Origin: Prochlorococcus sp. AG-409-K04
Lineage (GTDB): Bacteria; Cyanobacteriota; Cyanobacteriia; PCC-6307; Cyanobiaceae
Length of the DNA: 64,000 bases
Direction of reading: 5' to 3'
Assembly: GCA_003215555.1 (NCBI GenBank)
Contig: QCKE01000006.1
Coordinates: 1 to 64,000 of the forward strand
The notes below the pieces were generated by a model. That model saw only the letters and a list, made by a program, of their open reading frames with translations, searched no databases and had not been told where the DNA came from. Shown here piece by piece: positions 48,776-58,323 of this stretch. A program made the position numbers and the translations under genes. Numbering within the stretch: the stretch's first letter is position 1; every line of letters begins with the position of its first letter.

Positions 48776-48868
48776 TATTTATTTTCCTGAATTTTTCTAA
48801 TATAAATTTATCCTTTTTTTTACCTAAATTGAAAAATAGCTCCAAATCTATAATTAACAAAAAATCTT

Positions 48869-49798
48869 GTGGAAAATAAAAACTTTGGTTTTTTAGCCAT
48901 AAATAAACCAACCGGGCTAACCTCTCATGATTGCGTAAACAAACTTCGAAAGATCCTTGGTATAAAGCGGATTGGACATGGCGGCACATTAGATCCAGCA
49001 GTCACCGGAGTTCTTCCAATTGCAATTGGCAATGCAACAAGACTCCTTTCCTTTCTTCCATTATCAAAAAAATACGAAGGAATAATACAACTTGGTTTAA
49101 GAACAAATACAAATGATCTTGAAGGAGAAATTCTTACAAAGCAGAACTGGCCTAACCTAAGCAAAGAGCATATCGAAAAATATCTGCAAGATTTTCGCGG
49201 GGAAATTGAACAATCCCCACCACTTTTTTCAAGCGTTCATATCAAAGGTGAGCGAGCTCACACAAAAGCGAGAAGAGGAGAAATCTTTGAGTTAAAAAGC
49301 AAACAAATCATAATCCATAAAATCAAACTATTAGATTGGAATAAAGAGTTAGGAAAGATAAGTTTAAGCATACATTGCTCTTCAGGTACCTATATCAGAG
49401 CTCTTGCAAGAGATATAGGTGAAAGAATAGGCTGCGGAGGTGCTTTAGATAAATTGTGCAGAACAGAAGCTCTTGGATTTAATTTAAAAGAGACAATCTC
49501 ACTAGATGATTTAACTAGTGTCCGCACATCTATTATAAATCCTATTAAAGTATTAACTCATTTACCTAATATTCAATTAAAAACAGAACACGAAATTTCA
49601 TGCTGGAGTAAAGGACAAGCGTTATATGTTCCAGAAAGTAGAGTCAATCAACCATCCTCATCAACAAAAATAGAATTAAATAATATAAATAGATCTATCT
49701 TAGTAACTATTGAAAATGATTTATTAATTGGAATAGCTAATTACGACGAAAAATCCTTTTTGATACATCCAAAAATAGTCTTTAATGCTGCTGGATAA
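48869..49798 (+). CDS. truB: tRNA pseudouridine-55 synthase (TruB)
   Basis: TruB converts U55 to pseudouridine in the T loop of tRNAs. The 309-residue protein has FLAINKPTGLTSHDCV, then the catalytic GHGGTLDPAVTGVLPIAIG with Asp42, and SSGTYIRALARDIGE of the core. The GTG at 48869 is the start, close to the family N-terminus. The C-terminal region is polar and poorly conserved. It stands divergent from the methyltransferase, with 93 nt between the starts. Confidence 0.96.
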   Translation: MENKNFGFLAINKPTGLTSHDCVNKLRKILGIKRIGHGGTLDPAVTGVLPIAIGNATRLLSFLPLSKKYEGIIQLGLRTNTNDLEGEILTKQNWPNLSKEHIEKYLQDFRGEIEQSPPLFSSVHIKGERAHTKARRGEIFELKSKQIIIHKIKLLDWNKELGKISLSIHCSSGTYIRALARDIGERIGCGGALDKLCRTEALGFNLKETISLDDLTSVRTSIINPIKVLTHLPNIQLKTEHEISCWSKGQALYVPESRVNQPSSSTKIELNNINRSILVTIENDLLIGIANYDEKSFLIHPKIVFNAAG

Positions 49799-49809
49799 GA
49801 AGAAAAATA

Positions 49810-51087
49810 TTATCGAGACCTGACTGCTCTATTAGTGATATTAACTCCTGTATAAAAATGTCTAAGTATTCTACGAAAGTTATTCCCTCTTTCGGCTAAT
49901 CCTTTTGCACCCCATTGACTCATTCCTGCACCATGACCAGATCCAGATCCTTCAACCAACAAATAGTTAATTTCTGGCAATTCTGGTAATGAGTCCAACT
50001 GATGAAATTGAATATTTTTTTTTGAATTGACTAAATTAAATTTATTAAGAGATATTTTTTTCTTAACAGATTCAATAAAAAAATTGTTTGAACTGTTTTC
50101 TTTTTGGTTAGAAGACAAGATTTTAAATTTAACTAAAGTACTTTTTAAATCTAAAATACTACGAAGTCTTTTTCCAGATATTATTTTCGCACCATATGGA
50201 CCATAAATTTTTATTTTTTGTACTCTATTTGTAGTTGTTTGTTCAAGCGTTCGAATAGTATTTACTCCACCAATTTCAGGGAAAAGTTTTTGCAGGGTTT
50301 TACTATCTATTTTTTTACTCCAGGAAAAGTGAGGACTTTCTTGATCAAAATCTTCAACACTAACTAAATAGGGCATGAACCTACCCCAAATAAAACTACT
50401 TTCTTCCGTTCTTCCACCAGAACTGCTATGAAAAACCGCATCAATTAATTTGCCTTTATAAGTTATTACTAATGATCTAGTTGCTCTAACAGCCCTACGA
50501 ATTCTTGGGGTCTCAGCTTCAATACCCAAGTAAACTTGGTTTGAAACGCTGGAATCAACATCGTAGTAATCTTTTCCTTTTAATTGATTCAACGCATACG
50601 TCCTAGCTGCTACAGCTTGTGCTTTTAAAGCTTCCAATGGCCAAGTTTTTGGCATCTCACTCCCAACCACACTTTGCAAATACTTTTCAAGTCCTAAATG
50701 ATTCACTACTTTAATTGTATTAAAGGAATTTAAAACTCTTAATTCACCTGCATACCTGCGCTTCCCTAACCAAATTCCTCTAGGGTCTCTAGTTGAAACT
50801 ATTATATTTCTATCTTTCGGAAGATGAATTAATTTAGATCGATCACCATTTATATAATAAGTAAGTTTTTCCTTATCTTTTTGTATAGTTAAAGATTTTA
50901 TGTTGCTTTCACGTGAGGTAATTCCTTTAACGCTAAGGGTATTTGATTTATCTGCTTTTAGATATATTTTACTAGATTGAAAAACTAATATACGAATCTT
51001 CTGAGCCCTAGCAGCAAAACTTTCACCTACTGGCATCGCCCAAAAAAGGCAACTTAAAACAAGAATTTTTGAAAAATCTTTTAGCAA
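49810..51087 (-). CDS. SpoIID/LytB-domain protein
   Basis: The 425-residue exported protein has a signal peptide (about residues 6-26). Its SpoIID domain shows GLEKYLQSVVGSEMP, LEALKAQAVAARTYAL, the catalytic-type SSSGGRTEESSFIWG, and a C-terminal GSGSGHGAGMSQWGAKG. SpoIID in Bacillus is a lytic transglycosylase that opens glycan strands; cyanobacterial forms probably act on peptidoglycan outside sporulation. A middle section (about 330-370) of low complexity and high Lys/Asn looks like an insertion. It stops 11 nt from truB. Confidence 0.9.
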   Translation of the reverse strand: MLKDFSKILVLSCLFWAMPVGESFAARAQKIRILVFQSSKIYLKADKSNTLSVKGITSRESNIKSLTIQKDKEKLTYYINGDRSKLIHLPKDRNIIVSTRDPRGIWLGKRRYAGELRVLNSFNTIKVVNHLGLEKYLQSVVGSEMPKTWPLEALKAQAVAARTYALNQLKGKDYYDVDSSVSNQVYLGIEAETPRIRRAVRATRSLVITYKGKLIDAVFHSSSGGRTEESSFIWGRFMPYLVSVEDFDQESPHFSWSKKIDSKTLQKLFPEIGGVNTIRTLEQTTTNRVQKIKIYGPYGAKIISGKRLRSILDLKSTLVKFKILSSNQKENSSNNFFIESVKKKISLNKFNLVNSKKNIQFHQLDSLPELPEINYLLVEGSGSGHGAGMSQWGAKGLAERGNNFRRILRHFYTGVNITNRAVRSR

Positions 51088-51125
51088 ATGTCAATTCAAT
51101 GTATTTCCTCAATTAAGAATCTAAT

Positions 51126-52163
51126 TTGTCTAGAAGACAGTTTGGAGAAAATTCACCAGAATCTAAAAGATGGAAATTTTTCGTTAAAGACCCACTTGCT
51201 TTGCAAATCACATTTCTTGGAACAAGCTCCGGCGTACCTACAAGAAGCCGCAACGTTTCATCATTAGTCTTTCGATTACCTCAGAGATCTGAGTTGTGGC
51301 TATTTGATTGCGGCGAGGGTACTCAACACCAATTTCTTCGAAGTCAACTACGAAGCTCTCAACTAAAAAAGATATTTATTACGCATATGCATGGAGATCA
51401 TATATATGGTCTGCCTGGTCTTTTAGCAAGTTTAGGGTTGGCTGGAAATACTTCTGGAATTGAACTTTACGGTCCTTCGCCTTTAAAAGAATTTCTCAAT
51501 GGTGTTTTTAAAAGTAGTTCATCGCGTATCTCATATCCTATGAAAATAAACGCCGTTGAACAAAGTGCTCTTAACAACACAATTCTTTTCGAAGATGAAG
51601 AATTACTAGTGCGATCCTCTCCGCTTGTTCATCGAGTTCCTTCCTTTGCTTATAGAGTTGATCAAAAAGCAAAACCAGGTCGTTTTGATATTAATAAAGC
51701 AAAATCATTAAATATTCCACCTGGTCCAATTTATTCCCAATTACAAAAGGGAGAAGTAGTTCAATTAAAAGATGGCCGAATTGTTAAAGGGAAGGACTTT
51801 TGTGGACCTGATAGACCAGGATCTAGTTTTGTATATTGTACTGACACATATTTTACTGAATCAGCAATAAAACTTGCAAAAGGAGCCGATTTACTTATTC
51901 ATGAAGCAACTTTTGCTCATGAAGATCATAAAATGGCGCATGAAAGGCAGCATTCGACCTCTACAATGGCCGCCCAAATAGCGTTAGAAGCCAAAGTTGG
52001 GCAACTAGTTTTAACTCATCTCAGCCCAAGATATGCTCCTGGAAACGCACTTTCTCCAAACGATCTGTTAAAAGAAGCAAAATCAATTTTTCCTAATACG
52101 TTGCTAGCAAAGGATTTTCTTCAAATTCAAATACAAAAGCATGCAACAGTTCGTGATACCTAG
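51126..52163 (+). CDS. rnz: Ribonuclease Z
   Basis: RNase Z removes the 3' trailer of tRNA precursors. This matters here because no tRNA in the window encodes CCA. The 345-residue MBL-fold protein has [19 protein letters not shown] and the zinc motif [13 protein letters not shown] (His87, His89, Asp91, His92). [13 protein letters not shown] and THLSPRYAP complete the site. The only reasonable start is TTG 51126. It gives about 20 residues more than the E. coli-type N-terminus, so the true start may be internal, though no ATG lies before the conserved strand. Confidence 0.94.
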   Translation: MSRRQFGENSPESKRWKFFVKDPLALQITFLGTSSGVPTRSRNVSSLVFRLPQRSELWLFDCGEGTQHQFLRSQLRSSQLKKIFITHMHGDHIYGLPGLLASLGLAGNTSGIELYGPSPLKEFLNGVFKSSSSRISYPMKINAVEQSALNNTILFEDEELLVRSSPLVHRVPSFAYRVDQKAKPGRFDINKAKSLNIPPGPIYSQLQKGEVVQLKDGRIVKGKDFCGPDRPGSSFVYCTDTYFTESAIKLAKGADLLIHEATFAHEDHKMAHERQHSTSTMAAQIALEAKVGQLVLTHLSPRYAPGNALSPNDLLKEAKSIFPNTLLAKDFLQIQIQKHATVRDT

Positions 52164-52230
52164 ACACAGTAATCCCACATCATGAAAGAATGTGTTCATC
52201 GGTTGTTTCCGTAAGTCTTTGGTGTCCTCA

Positions 52231-52785
52231 ATGGCCTCTCTTATTTCTTCCCTGAAAAGATCCTTCTCAAAATTACTGATCCTTTTACCAGTAATCATCG
52301 GCCTCACTGTTAGCCCTATTGCAGTAGATGCTCTATATCCCAGCGACCCATCTTCCGTGGATGCGCTAGACACGAGTCTTCACGGCCAAAACCTACAGAA
52401 TACTGAATATGTCAAATATGACCTTTCAGGACGAGATCTCGGTGACGCAGATCTAAGTGGTTCATATTTCAGCGTCTCGAATCTTCAAAAAGCAGATCTT
52501 AGTGGTGCAAATATGCAGAACGTAATTGCATATGCCACACGGTTTGATAATGCTGATCTTTCAAATGCCAATTTTAGTGGTGCAGAACTATTAAAAAGTC
52601 GTTTTGATGGAGCAGTAATTGAAGGTACTAATTTTACTAATGCAGTACTTGATTTACCCCAAGTAAAGTCCTTATGTGAAAGAGCATCAGGACAAACAGC
52701 TGAAAGTCTTCAATGCGAAGGTCTAAATCAAAGCTATGTTCCTGCATCAAAAGAGCAAAACAAGTTCAATCCTGGAATGAGCTAA
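52231..52785 (+). CDS. Exported pentapeptide-repeat protein
   Basis: The 184-residue protein has a signal peptide (about residues 3-34, IIGLTVSPIAVDA before cleavage) and 12 or so pentapeptide repeats of the A(D/N)LSx type (DLSGRDLGDADLSGSYFS, ADLSGANMQNV, NADLSNANFSGAELL). They form a quadrilateral beta helix. A small domain with two cysteines (KSLCERA and SLQCEGL) closes it. Such proteins lie in the thylakoid lumen or periplasm; function unknown. I prefer ATG 52231 over the earlier GTG at 52192, since it starts right before the signal peptide. A strong terminator follows. Confidence 0.85.
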   Translation: MASLISSLKRSFSKLLILLPVIIGLTVSPIAVDALYPSDPSSVDALDTSLHGQNLQNTEYVKYDLSGRDLGDADLSGSYFSVSNLQKADLSGANMQNVIAYATRFDNADLSNANFSGAELLKSRFDGAVIEGTNFTNAVLDLPQVKSLCERASGQTAESLQCEGLNQSYVPASKEQNKFNPGMS

Positions 52786-52809
52786 CACTCAACTCCAAAC
52801 CATAAGAAA

Positions 52810-52839
52810 AAGGGCCTTAAATTGAGGCCCTTTTTTTTA
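52810..52839 (+). terminator. Intrinsic terminator after the pentapeptide gene
   Basis: AAGGGCCT and AGGCCCTT form a GC-rich stem with a short AAATTG-type loop, followed by eight T residues. It lies about 25 nt past the pentapeptide protein's stop and is the clearest plus-strand terminator in the window. Confidence 0.92.
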
Positions 52840-52866
52840 TGATTTTAATAAAGCCAGAAGAAAGAT

Positions 52867-53061
52867 CTATGGGGCTGTTATGTAATAAAACGCTGCTGCA
52901 GCTGCACCAATAGCAAACATTGGAACACCAACAAGTAAATGAGAAGTTCCAAACCCTAAGCCCTTAGAGCGCATAATGTAATAACCAACACCAGCGGCTC
53001 CAGCAGCTAAAGGAATAGCTGTATGTAAAAGCGCTGCAACTGCGTGATAATCGAAGTTCAT
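52867..53061 (-). CDS. Small Gly/Ala-rich two-helix membrane protein
   Basis: The 64-residue product (from ATG 53061) has two hydrophobic Gly/Ala-rich helices (AALLHTAIPLAAGAAGVGYY and LLVGVPMFAIGAAAAAFYY) joined by a short polar turn (RSKGLGFGTS). The frame is open 13 codons further upstream (to 53100), but those residues look unrelated. Glycine-zipper-like spacing suggests tight helix packing. No family recognised. Confidence 0.65.
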   Translation of the reverse strand: MNFDYHAVAALLHTAIPLAAGAAGVGYYIMRSKGLGFGTSHLLVGVPMFAIGAAAAAFYYITAP

Positions 53062-53239
53062 TCTTGAATTTGAGCTTATATGTGAAAAGTATCTCAGCAA
53101 ATCTATGCAGGAAGCCTATATAAAGCCCAATGATGCTTTATATCTTCATCTTCATTTATGTTACAAATCAAGCGAAATCGATGAATCTCCTTTCATAGCC
53201 TATGTTTTCAGATAATTGTCTATAAATCCGATTAAGGTT

Positions 53240-53659
53240 CTACACTGTTAAAAATGGATCAATATTTGTAGCTTCTTTTGATCTTGGATGTTTGCTATAC
53301 CACCACTCTTGCATTTTTGGCGTAAATCTGGTCGAAAACAAAGTAAGAGTTGTCGATATAGGTTTAGATCCTGGTTGCAAAATATCTACTGAATAAGAAG
53401 GGCAACGCCTTGCAGCTATATCTGGAACAAATCGTCTGCCTATCCTCCTCCAACTTGGTTCTTTACTTCTCCAACTCAAACGAGAACATGGCCATGGTAA
53501 ATCTTCACGATCAAATAGCCTACAACAAGGTCCAATAACCTTATAGCTAAAATGACCTCCCTCACTAGGATATACACTCCCATGATCCTTAAGCATTTCC
53601 TTGTTTTCGTCAGAAAAAAATTGAGAGCTCACAAATAAAAAAGCAATTTGTTTAAACAA
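53240..53659 (-). CDS. Conserved hypothetical with cysteine- and arginine-rich centre
   Basis: The 139-residue frame contains the segment GPCCRLFDREDLPWPCSRL followed by an Arg/Trp-rich stretch, then SYSVDILQPGSKP and a polar end. No recognised family. The first 20 residues (hydrophobic Phe/Ala) may not be coding: an ATG at residue 22 (LKDHGSVYPSEGGHF) is a fair alternative start. Cys-Cys and CxxxC-like spacing could bind a metal, but the sequence gives no proof. Confidence 0.55.
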   Translation of the reverse strand: MFKQIAFLFVSSQFFSDENKEMLKDHGSVYPSEGGHFSYKVIGPCCRLFDREDLPWPCSRLSWRSKEPSWRRIGRRFVPDIAARRCPSYSVDILQPGSKPISTTLTLFSTRFTPKMQEWWYSKHPRSKEATNIDPFLTV

Positions 53660-53735
53660 AAAAATCAGCCACCTATAGAGGGTGACTGATTAACGCTTGA
53701 TTTGCAAGTAAAAAAAGAAACTAGCAAACAAAAAA

Positions 53736-54035
53736 TCAATACAACTCTTCTTCTGCATGAGTTGTAATGCTTACATCTGAAGTTGGATAAGCAACACAAG
53801 TCAAAACAAAGCCAGCTTCAAGTTGATCATCATCCAAAAAGCTTTGATCTGACTGATCCACACTTCCAGAAGTTATTTTACCTGCACAAGTTGAGCAAGC
53901 ACCAGCTCTGCAAGAATAAGGGAGGTCAATGCCTTGCTCTTCAGCAGCATCAAGAATGTATTGATCATCAGGAACCTCAATGGTCTGATTTAAACCCTCA
54001 CTTTCACTAACGAGGGTGACTTTATAAGAAGCCAT
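53736..54035 (-). CDS. petF: 2Fe-2S ferredoxin (PetF)
   Basis: The 99-residue plant-type ferredoxin carries electrons from photosystem I to FNR and other reductases. The cluster cysteines are Cys42, Cys47, Cys50 ([12 protein letters not shown]) and Cys80 (VLTCVAYP). The acidic surface ([14 protein letters not shown]) fits docking to FNR. Start is ATG 54035. It stands alone, on the minus strand, after a 144-nt gap, so it likely has its own promoter. Confidence 0.97.
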   Translation of the reverse strand: MASYKVTLVSESEGLNQTIEVPDDQYILDAAEEQGIDLPYSCRAGACSTCAGKITSGSVDQSDQSFLDDDQLEAGFVLTCVAYPTSDVSITTHAEEELY

Positions 54036-54179
54036 GGGATATCAAGAAGGTGAATAGGAGGTAAAATTTTTTACCTCAAGATGAACCCTTTTTACACTGT
54101 CTTGGGTCAAATGTGGCCTAAAATTGTCACAAATAACAATCAAGCCAATCAAAAAGCATTCAAATATAAGTTTGACTTA

Positions 54180-55133
54180 TCAATGGATGCTTTCTGTAGG
54201 GATTTTACACAAGTCTATTAGAGCCCAATTTTCCTGGGTATAAAGAGCACACAAATTCCAATTAAATTGAGCAAGAAATGTAGTTATTTCTTCTACTTGA
54301 TCAACCAACAACCCGCTTAGAAGAATGTGAGCATCTGATTTGGTGACATTTGAAAAATGAGGGCATAGATTCTTAATAACGGGAGCCAGAATATTGCAAA
54401 TAAGCAAATCCGCTTTTTGAGTACTCATTTTGTTTTCCAAAACATCAATAGATCCCTTATTAACAATTAACTGCTTGTCTGTTAAATCATTTTTCGAAGC
54501 ATTATGCAAAGTAGCTCTTACAGCAAAAGAATCAACATCAACAGCCTGCACTTGGATTGCACCTAAAAAAATTGCTGCTATTCCTAAAATGCCACTGCCA
54601 CATCCAACATCAGCAACGATTAGATCAGAAGGAGGTTTACGCTCCAGTGCTTCTAAACATAAGCGAGTTGTAGGGTGACTACCTGTGCCAAAAGCACTCC
54701 CAGGATCCAATCTCAAGACAATTCGATGTGAAAAAGCTTTTGGCAGATCATGCCAAGATGGCAAAATCAACAATTTCTCACCTACAGGATCTGGTTTCCA
54801 TTGTTTTTTCCAACTTTCACCCCAATCTTTATCACAAATCTTCTTCCATTTAAACTTTCCCAGCTTTTTATTAAAGACAGTAGCAAGCAAACATAAAGAT
54901 AACTCCAGCTGATCTCTATCAAATTCAGACCAATCATCGAAAGGGAGCCAAATAAAAAGTTTTTTTTCACCAAAGCTATCAAGAGTATTTTCTATAGAAA
55001 AATTCTTAATAGAAAGAGTATTTAATTTCCAAATCAAACTCTCTTCGAGTTCCTGAAAAAAAACTAATTCACACTTCCACCAAAAAAGTTCATTAGTTTG
55101 TTTTTGTGCTGACAAACCTTGAAAACTATTCAC
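54180..55133 (-). CDS. prmA: Ribosomal protein L11 methyltransferase (PrmA)
   Basis: PrmA trimethylates ribosomal protein L11. The 317-residue protein has the N-terminal substrate domain and a SAM domain with RLDPGSAFGTGSHPTTRL, VADVGCGSGILGIAA, AVDVDSFAVRAT and ICNILAPVI (NxxP-like active site). The start is a GTG at 55133 that overlaps the serA TGA (GTGA), indicating translational coupling. Length is slightly above the E. coli 293. Confidence 0.93.
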   Translation of the reverse strand: MNSFQGLSAQKQTNELFWWKCELVFFQELEESLIWKLNTLSIKNFSIENTLDSFGEKKLFIWLPFDDWSEFDRDQLELSLCLLATVFNKKLGKFKWKKICDKDWGESWKKQWKPDPVGEKLLILPSWHDLPKAFSHRIVLRLDPGSAFGTGSHPTTRLCLEALERKPPSDLIVADVGCGSGILGIAAIFLGAIQVQAVDVDSFAVRATLHNASKNDLTDKQLIVNKGSIDVLENKMSTQKADLLICNILAPVIKNLCPHFSNVTKSDAHILLSGLLVDQVEEITTFLAQFNWNLCALYTQENWALIDLCKIPTESIH

Positions 55134-56716
55134 AACGTTATTGGATGAGCCTGATTAATACCTTCTACAGCAAGAATAGAAGTAAGTAAATCATTTGGGA
55201 TTGGATCATCAATACTCAAAACCATTACAGCCTCTCCCCGCACTATCTTTCTACCAACTTGCATTGCAGCAATATTCACATTATTTGCACCAAGCAAAGA
55301 ACCCAACTTTCCAATTATCCCAGGCATATCCCTATGTCTTGTGAAAAGCATATATCTACTTGGTGAAACGTTTACAGGAAATGCATCAATACTAGAAATT
55401 CGCAAATCACCGTCTGCCAAAACAGTGCCTGTAAAACTATTCGTTCCATTATCTGAGACGGTAGTTAATTGCAATGAACCACCTGTTAAGTCAGGGCTAG
55501 CTTCTTCCTTCACCTCTTCAACTCTTACCCCCCTTGCTTTAGCTTCTAAAGAAGCATTGACATAATTAATCCCATCTCCTAAAGCACTTGACAAAAGACC
55601 TTTTAAAGTTGCAACAACTAATGGTTGCGATGGGTATTGAGCAAACTCTCCTTGCAAACGCACTTCTATCTTTCTTACCTGACCTCCTGAAACCTGATGA
55701 GATAGCAAACCAAGTGTCTCTGCTAGTTGCAAATGGGGCTTAAGGCTATCCATTATTTCAGCTGACAACCCAGGAATATTTACAGCACTTCTTGCTGGCA
55801 ATCCTAAAAGTACATCACGAATCTGCTCTGCTACATCTATAGCCACGTTTTGCTGGGCCTCTACCGTAGAAGCTCCCAAATGAGGAGTAAGAATCAATCC
55901 ATTTTTGACTTTGAGAAGTGGAGATTCAGAATTTAAAGGTTCTTCTGCAAATACATCTAAAGCTGCTCCAGAGATCAAACCAGAATTCAATGCTTCTGCA
56001 AGTGCAGGTTCATCAATAATTCCTCCTCTAGCACAATTAACCAATTTTGCATTTGATTTCATTGTTGATAACAATTTCAAATCAACTAAATTCTCTGTCT
56101 CAGGAGTTCTTGGCAAATGAAGACTTATGTAGTCAGCCTGCTTAAATAATTGTTCAATTGATGAAAGTTTTACCTGCATCTGAAGAGCCCTTTCTGCAGA
56201 AACAAAAGGATCAAAAGCAATTACCTTCATTCCCATTGCATTAGCGACTTTTGAAACATGAGAACCAATTTTTCCTAGTCCTACTACCCCTAAAATCTTT
56301 TTATGCAGCTCATGCCCAACAAAATTCTTTCTATCCCAGGCACCTGAAAAAGTACTTGAATGTGCTTGAGGAATATTTCTAGATAATGACAATAATAAAG
56401 CAAGGGCATGTTCAGCCGCAGCAATAGTATTACCACCTGGAGAGTTTACTACTATCACACCTCGCTTCGTAGCCGCTTGTACATCAACGTTATCCACTCC
56501 AACACCAGCTCTTCCAATAATGCGAAGCTTAGCGCCTGCATCAATAACTTCAGATGTAACCTGAGTGCCTGAGCGAATCATTAAGGCGTCATAATCTCCT
56601 ATGATTTCTGCAAGTTGAAAAGGCGAAAGACCTATTTTCTGATCTACCTGAGCAACCTGACTAAGAATGTCAATGCCTGACTGATCTATAGAGTCTGAAA
56701 CTAAAACTTTTGTCAT
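55130..56716 (-). CDS. serA: D-3-phosphoglycerate dehydrogenase (SerA)
   Basis: SerA oxidises 3-phosphoglycerate to start serine synthesis, drawing on Calvin-cycle carbon. The 528-residue protein is the long type: substrate and NAD domains with VVGLGKIGSHVSKVANAMG and HLPRTPETENLV, catalytic GGIIDEPALAEAL, and the HLGASTVEAQ His. An intervening ASB domain (about 320-450) and a C-terminal ACT domain (MPGIIGKLGSLLGANNVN) complete it. Start is ATG 56716. It leads an operon with prmA. Confidence 0.96.
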   Translation of the reverse strand: MTKVLVSDSIDQSGIDILSQVAQVDQKIGLSPFQLAEIIGDYDALMIRSGTQVTSEVIDAGAKLRIIGRAGVGVDNVDVQAATKRGVIVVNSPGGNTIAAAEHALALLLSLSRNIPQAHSSTFSGAWDRKNFVGHELHKKILGVVGLGKIGSHVSKVANAMGMKVIAFDPFVSAERALQMQVKLSSIEQLFKQADYISLHLPRTPETENLVDLKLLSTMKSNAKLVNCARGGIIDEPALAEALNSGLISGAALDVFAEEPLNSESPLLKVKNGLILTPHLGASTVEAQQNVAIDVAEQIRDVLLGLPARSAVNIPGLSAEIMDSLKPHLQLAETLGLLSHQVSGGQVRKIEVRLQGEFAQYPSQPLVVATLKGLLSSALGDGINYVNASLEAKARGVRVEEVKEEASPDLTGGSLQLTTVSDNGTNSFTGTVLADGDLRISSIDAFPVNVSPSRYMLFTRHRDMPGIIGKLGSLLGANNVNIAAMQVGRKIVRGEAVMVLSIDDPIPNDLLTSILAVEGINQAHPITL

Positions 56717-56805
56717 TAGAAGGCGAAACTATATGCCTGAGTAAACTTTAATAAGCAAAATGTTTTTGATCTGTTTTCTTAAAAGACAGGTCAGAATTCA
56801 AACAA

Positions 56806-57384
56806 TTGAGGACTACTTTTGTGGCAATTTGCATACTTGTTTTTGATCAAGAAGAAAAAACCCTTCAGTTATGGAAAAACCTGCAACAAGCCAGCCCTAA
56901 AATCAACAAGTTTCAAATCATAGAACCAAATTCACAAAATCAACCAGATTCGAACAATGAAAAAAGCACCCCAAACAATGAATCACCTAAAAAATTAAAA
57001 ATTCATGAAATAGCGCTGTTTAATCCAAAAATTTCTAGAAAAGAACGACAAAGAAAAATGTCGAGATGGTTAATGCCATTTGGATTCATATCGGGTTTGA
57101 CATTTGCTGGGATGACCGATCTAAGTACCTTTTCTAGTTTTGGCTTTGGCACGACTAGTGAACCAATTTTTGGAGGAATTCTAGGAATGATTGCAGGCTG
57201 GATTGGTAGTTTTTTCGCTGCACGCAGCATCAATAACAATAAAGACGACCTTAAAAGCATTCTTAAGCGAAATGAAGAGGGTCTTTGGTTGGTTCTACTG
57301 GAAACATCCTTGGAGTCTCAACTTCCATGGCCATCTATTAATGAAATCCAACCACTAGAAGTCATCAATCTAAATCCAAATTGA
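56806..57384 (+). CDS. Conserved cyanobacterial membrane protein, unknown function
   Basis: The 192-residue product has a polar N-terminal third with a Asn/Pro/Ser-rich linker, then two hydrophobic Gly-rich helices (about 92-113 and 122-140, GGILGMIAGWIGSFFAARS). A C-terminal segment is KRNEEGLWLVLLETSLESQLPWP. A glycine-zipper pair is likely. The frame starts at a TTG (56806); a GTG five codons later is an alternative. The last codons overlap the start of the S4-domain gene by four bases (TTGA). No named family recognised. Confidence 0.65.
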   Translation: MRTTFVAICILVFDQEEKTLQLWKNLQQASPKINKFQIIEPNSQNQPDSNNEKSTPNNESPKKLKIHEIALFNPKISRKERQRKMSRWLMPFGFISGLTFAGMTDLSTFSSFGFGTTSEPIFGGILGMIAGWIGSFFAARSINNNKDDLKSILKRNEEGLWLVLLETSLESQLPWPSINEIQPLEVINLNPN

Positions 57385-58169
57385 AACTACCAAAAGAAAA
57401 ATATCTCAAAAGATCTAAACACTCTCAAGAGCTTGAGCAACTTTTAGATATCGCTCAAAAAGCTATGGATACATGGGACTCAATTTGGACAAAATTTATT
57501 CCTGCCCCTCTAAGAGAAGAAGCCATAAAAATTTTTCAGGAAATAGAAGATATAGCTTATACATCTACAGGAGGCTTCCCTCAAGCAGAACGCCAAAGGA
57601 TCCTCATATCCAGAAAAAGACAAGAGAAATTACTTTTCGAAGAAAACCCGCCAATTAGTGCAATAAAAATAGTTGGGAATTTCCTCTTTGACAGAACAAG
57701 CACTAGTGACTTTACTCAAGTATTGTCAAAAATGGGTATTCGTTCAGAAGATATAGGGGACATATGGATTTCTGGAGATAGAGGGGCCCAGGCAATATGT
57801 ACTCCGGAAGCATCAATATCCCTTGCTAATCAGAATGGACTTATAAGAGATGTAGAAATTTGCTGCAAAGCAATAGATCTTGAAGAGCTAAGGATTCCTT
57901 TTCAAAGAATTCCAAAAAGAATCACGAGTGTCGAAGCTTCGAAAAGATTAGATGCTATTGCTTCAGCAGGTTTTGGAATATCAAGGTCAAAAATTTCACA
58001 GAAACTAAAAGCAGGAAAATTGAGATTAAATTGGTGCTCAGCAAAAACTTTATCTAAAGAAATTACAGTAGGTGATCAAATTCAGCTTGAAGATAAAGGA
58101 AATATCAAAATATTGAGTCTGGAACTGACAAAGAGAGGTAGATGGAGAGTGGAATTGATAAGAGAATAA
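57381..58169 (+). CDS. Photosystem II S4-domain RNA-binding protein (YlmH-like)
   Basis: The 262-residue protein belongs to the YlmH/PSII S4 family. The N-terminal part (about 20-170) contains ISGDRGAQAIC and FPQAERQRILISRK. The C-terminal S4 domain (about 180-250) begins RITSVEASKRLDAIASAGFGISRSKI, with KLRLNWCSAK and VGDQIQLEDKG following. S4 domains bind RNA. YlmH in other bacteria acts on ribosome-related RNA and in cyanobacteria the family is labelled 'photosystem II S4', though its exact role is not settled. The TTG start overlaps the preceding TGA. Confidence 0.88.
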   Translation: MKLPKEKYLKRSKHSQELEQLLDIAQKAMDTWDSIWTKFIPAPLREEAIKIFQEIEDIAYTSTGGFPQAERQRILISRKRQEKLLFEENPPISAIKIVGNFLFDRTSTSDFTQVLSKMGIRSEDIGDIWISGDRGAQAICTPEASISLANQNGLIRDVEICCKAIDLEELRIPFQRIPKRITSVEASKRLDAIASAGFGISRSKISQKLKAGKLRLNWCSAKTLSKEITVGDQIQLEDKGNIKILSLELTKRGRWRVELIRE

Positions 58170-58245
58170 AGATTATTGAAAATTTTACTGCTAGCTTTAT
58201 TAGCAAAAGCTTTAAAATAAAACCAAACATCAAATGGTTTTGACC

Positions 58246-58317
58246 GGGCGATTAGCTCAGAGGTAGAGCACTACCTTGACACGGTAGGAGTCACTGGTTC
58301 GATTCCAGTATCGCCCA
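58246..58317 (+). tRNA. tRNA-Val (anticodon GAC)
   Basis: The cloverleaf is perfect: acceptor GGGCGAT pairs with ATCGCCC, D arm GCTCAGAGGTAGAGC, anticodon stem CTACC/GGTAG encloses TTGACAC (anticodon GAC), and the T arm is TGGTTCGATTCCA. The discriminator is A58317. CCA is not encoded. The murD GTG begins after a 6-nt spacer. Confidence 0.97.
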
Positions 58318-58323
58318 TTTCTT

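Noticed and set aside
53783-54010. Plus-strand frame opposite petF
   Set aside because: Ferredoxin with all cluster cysteines is on the other strand; the frame is a shadow.
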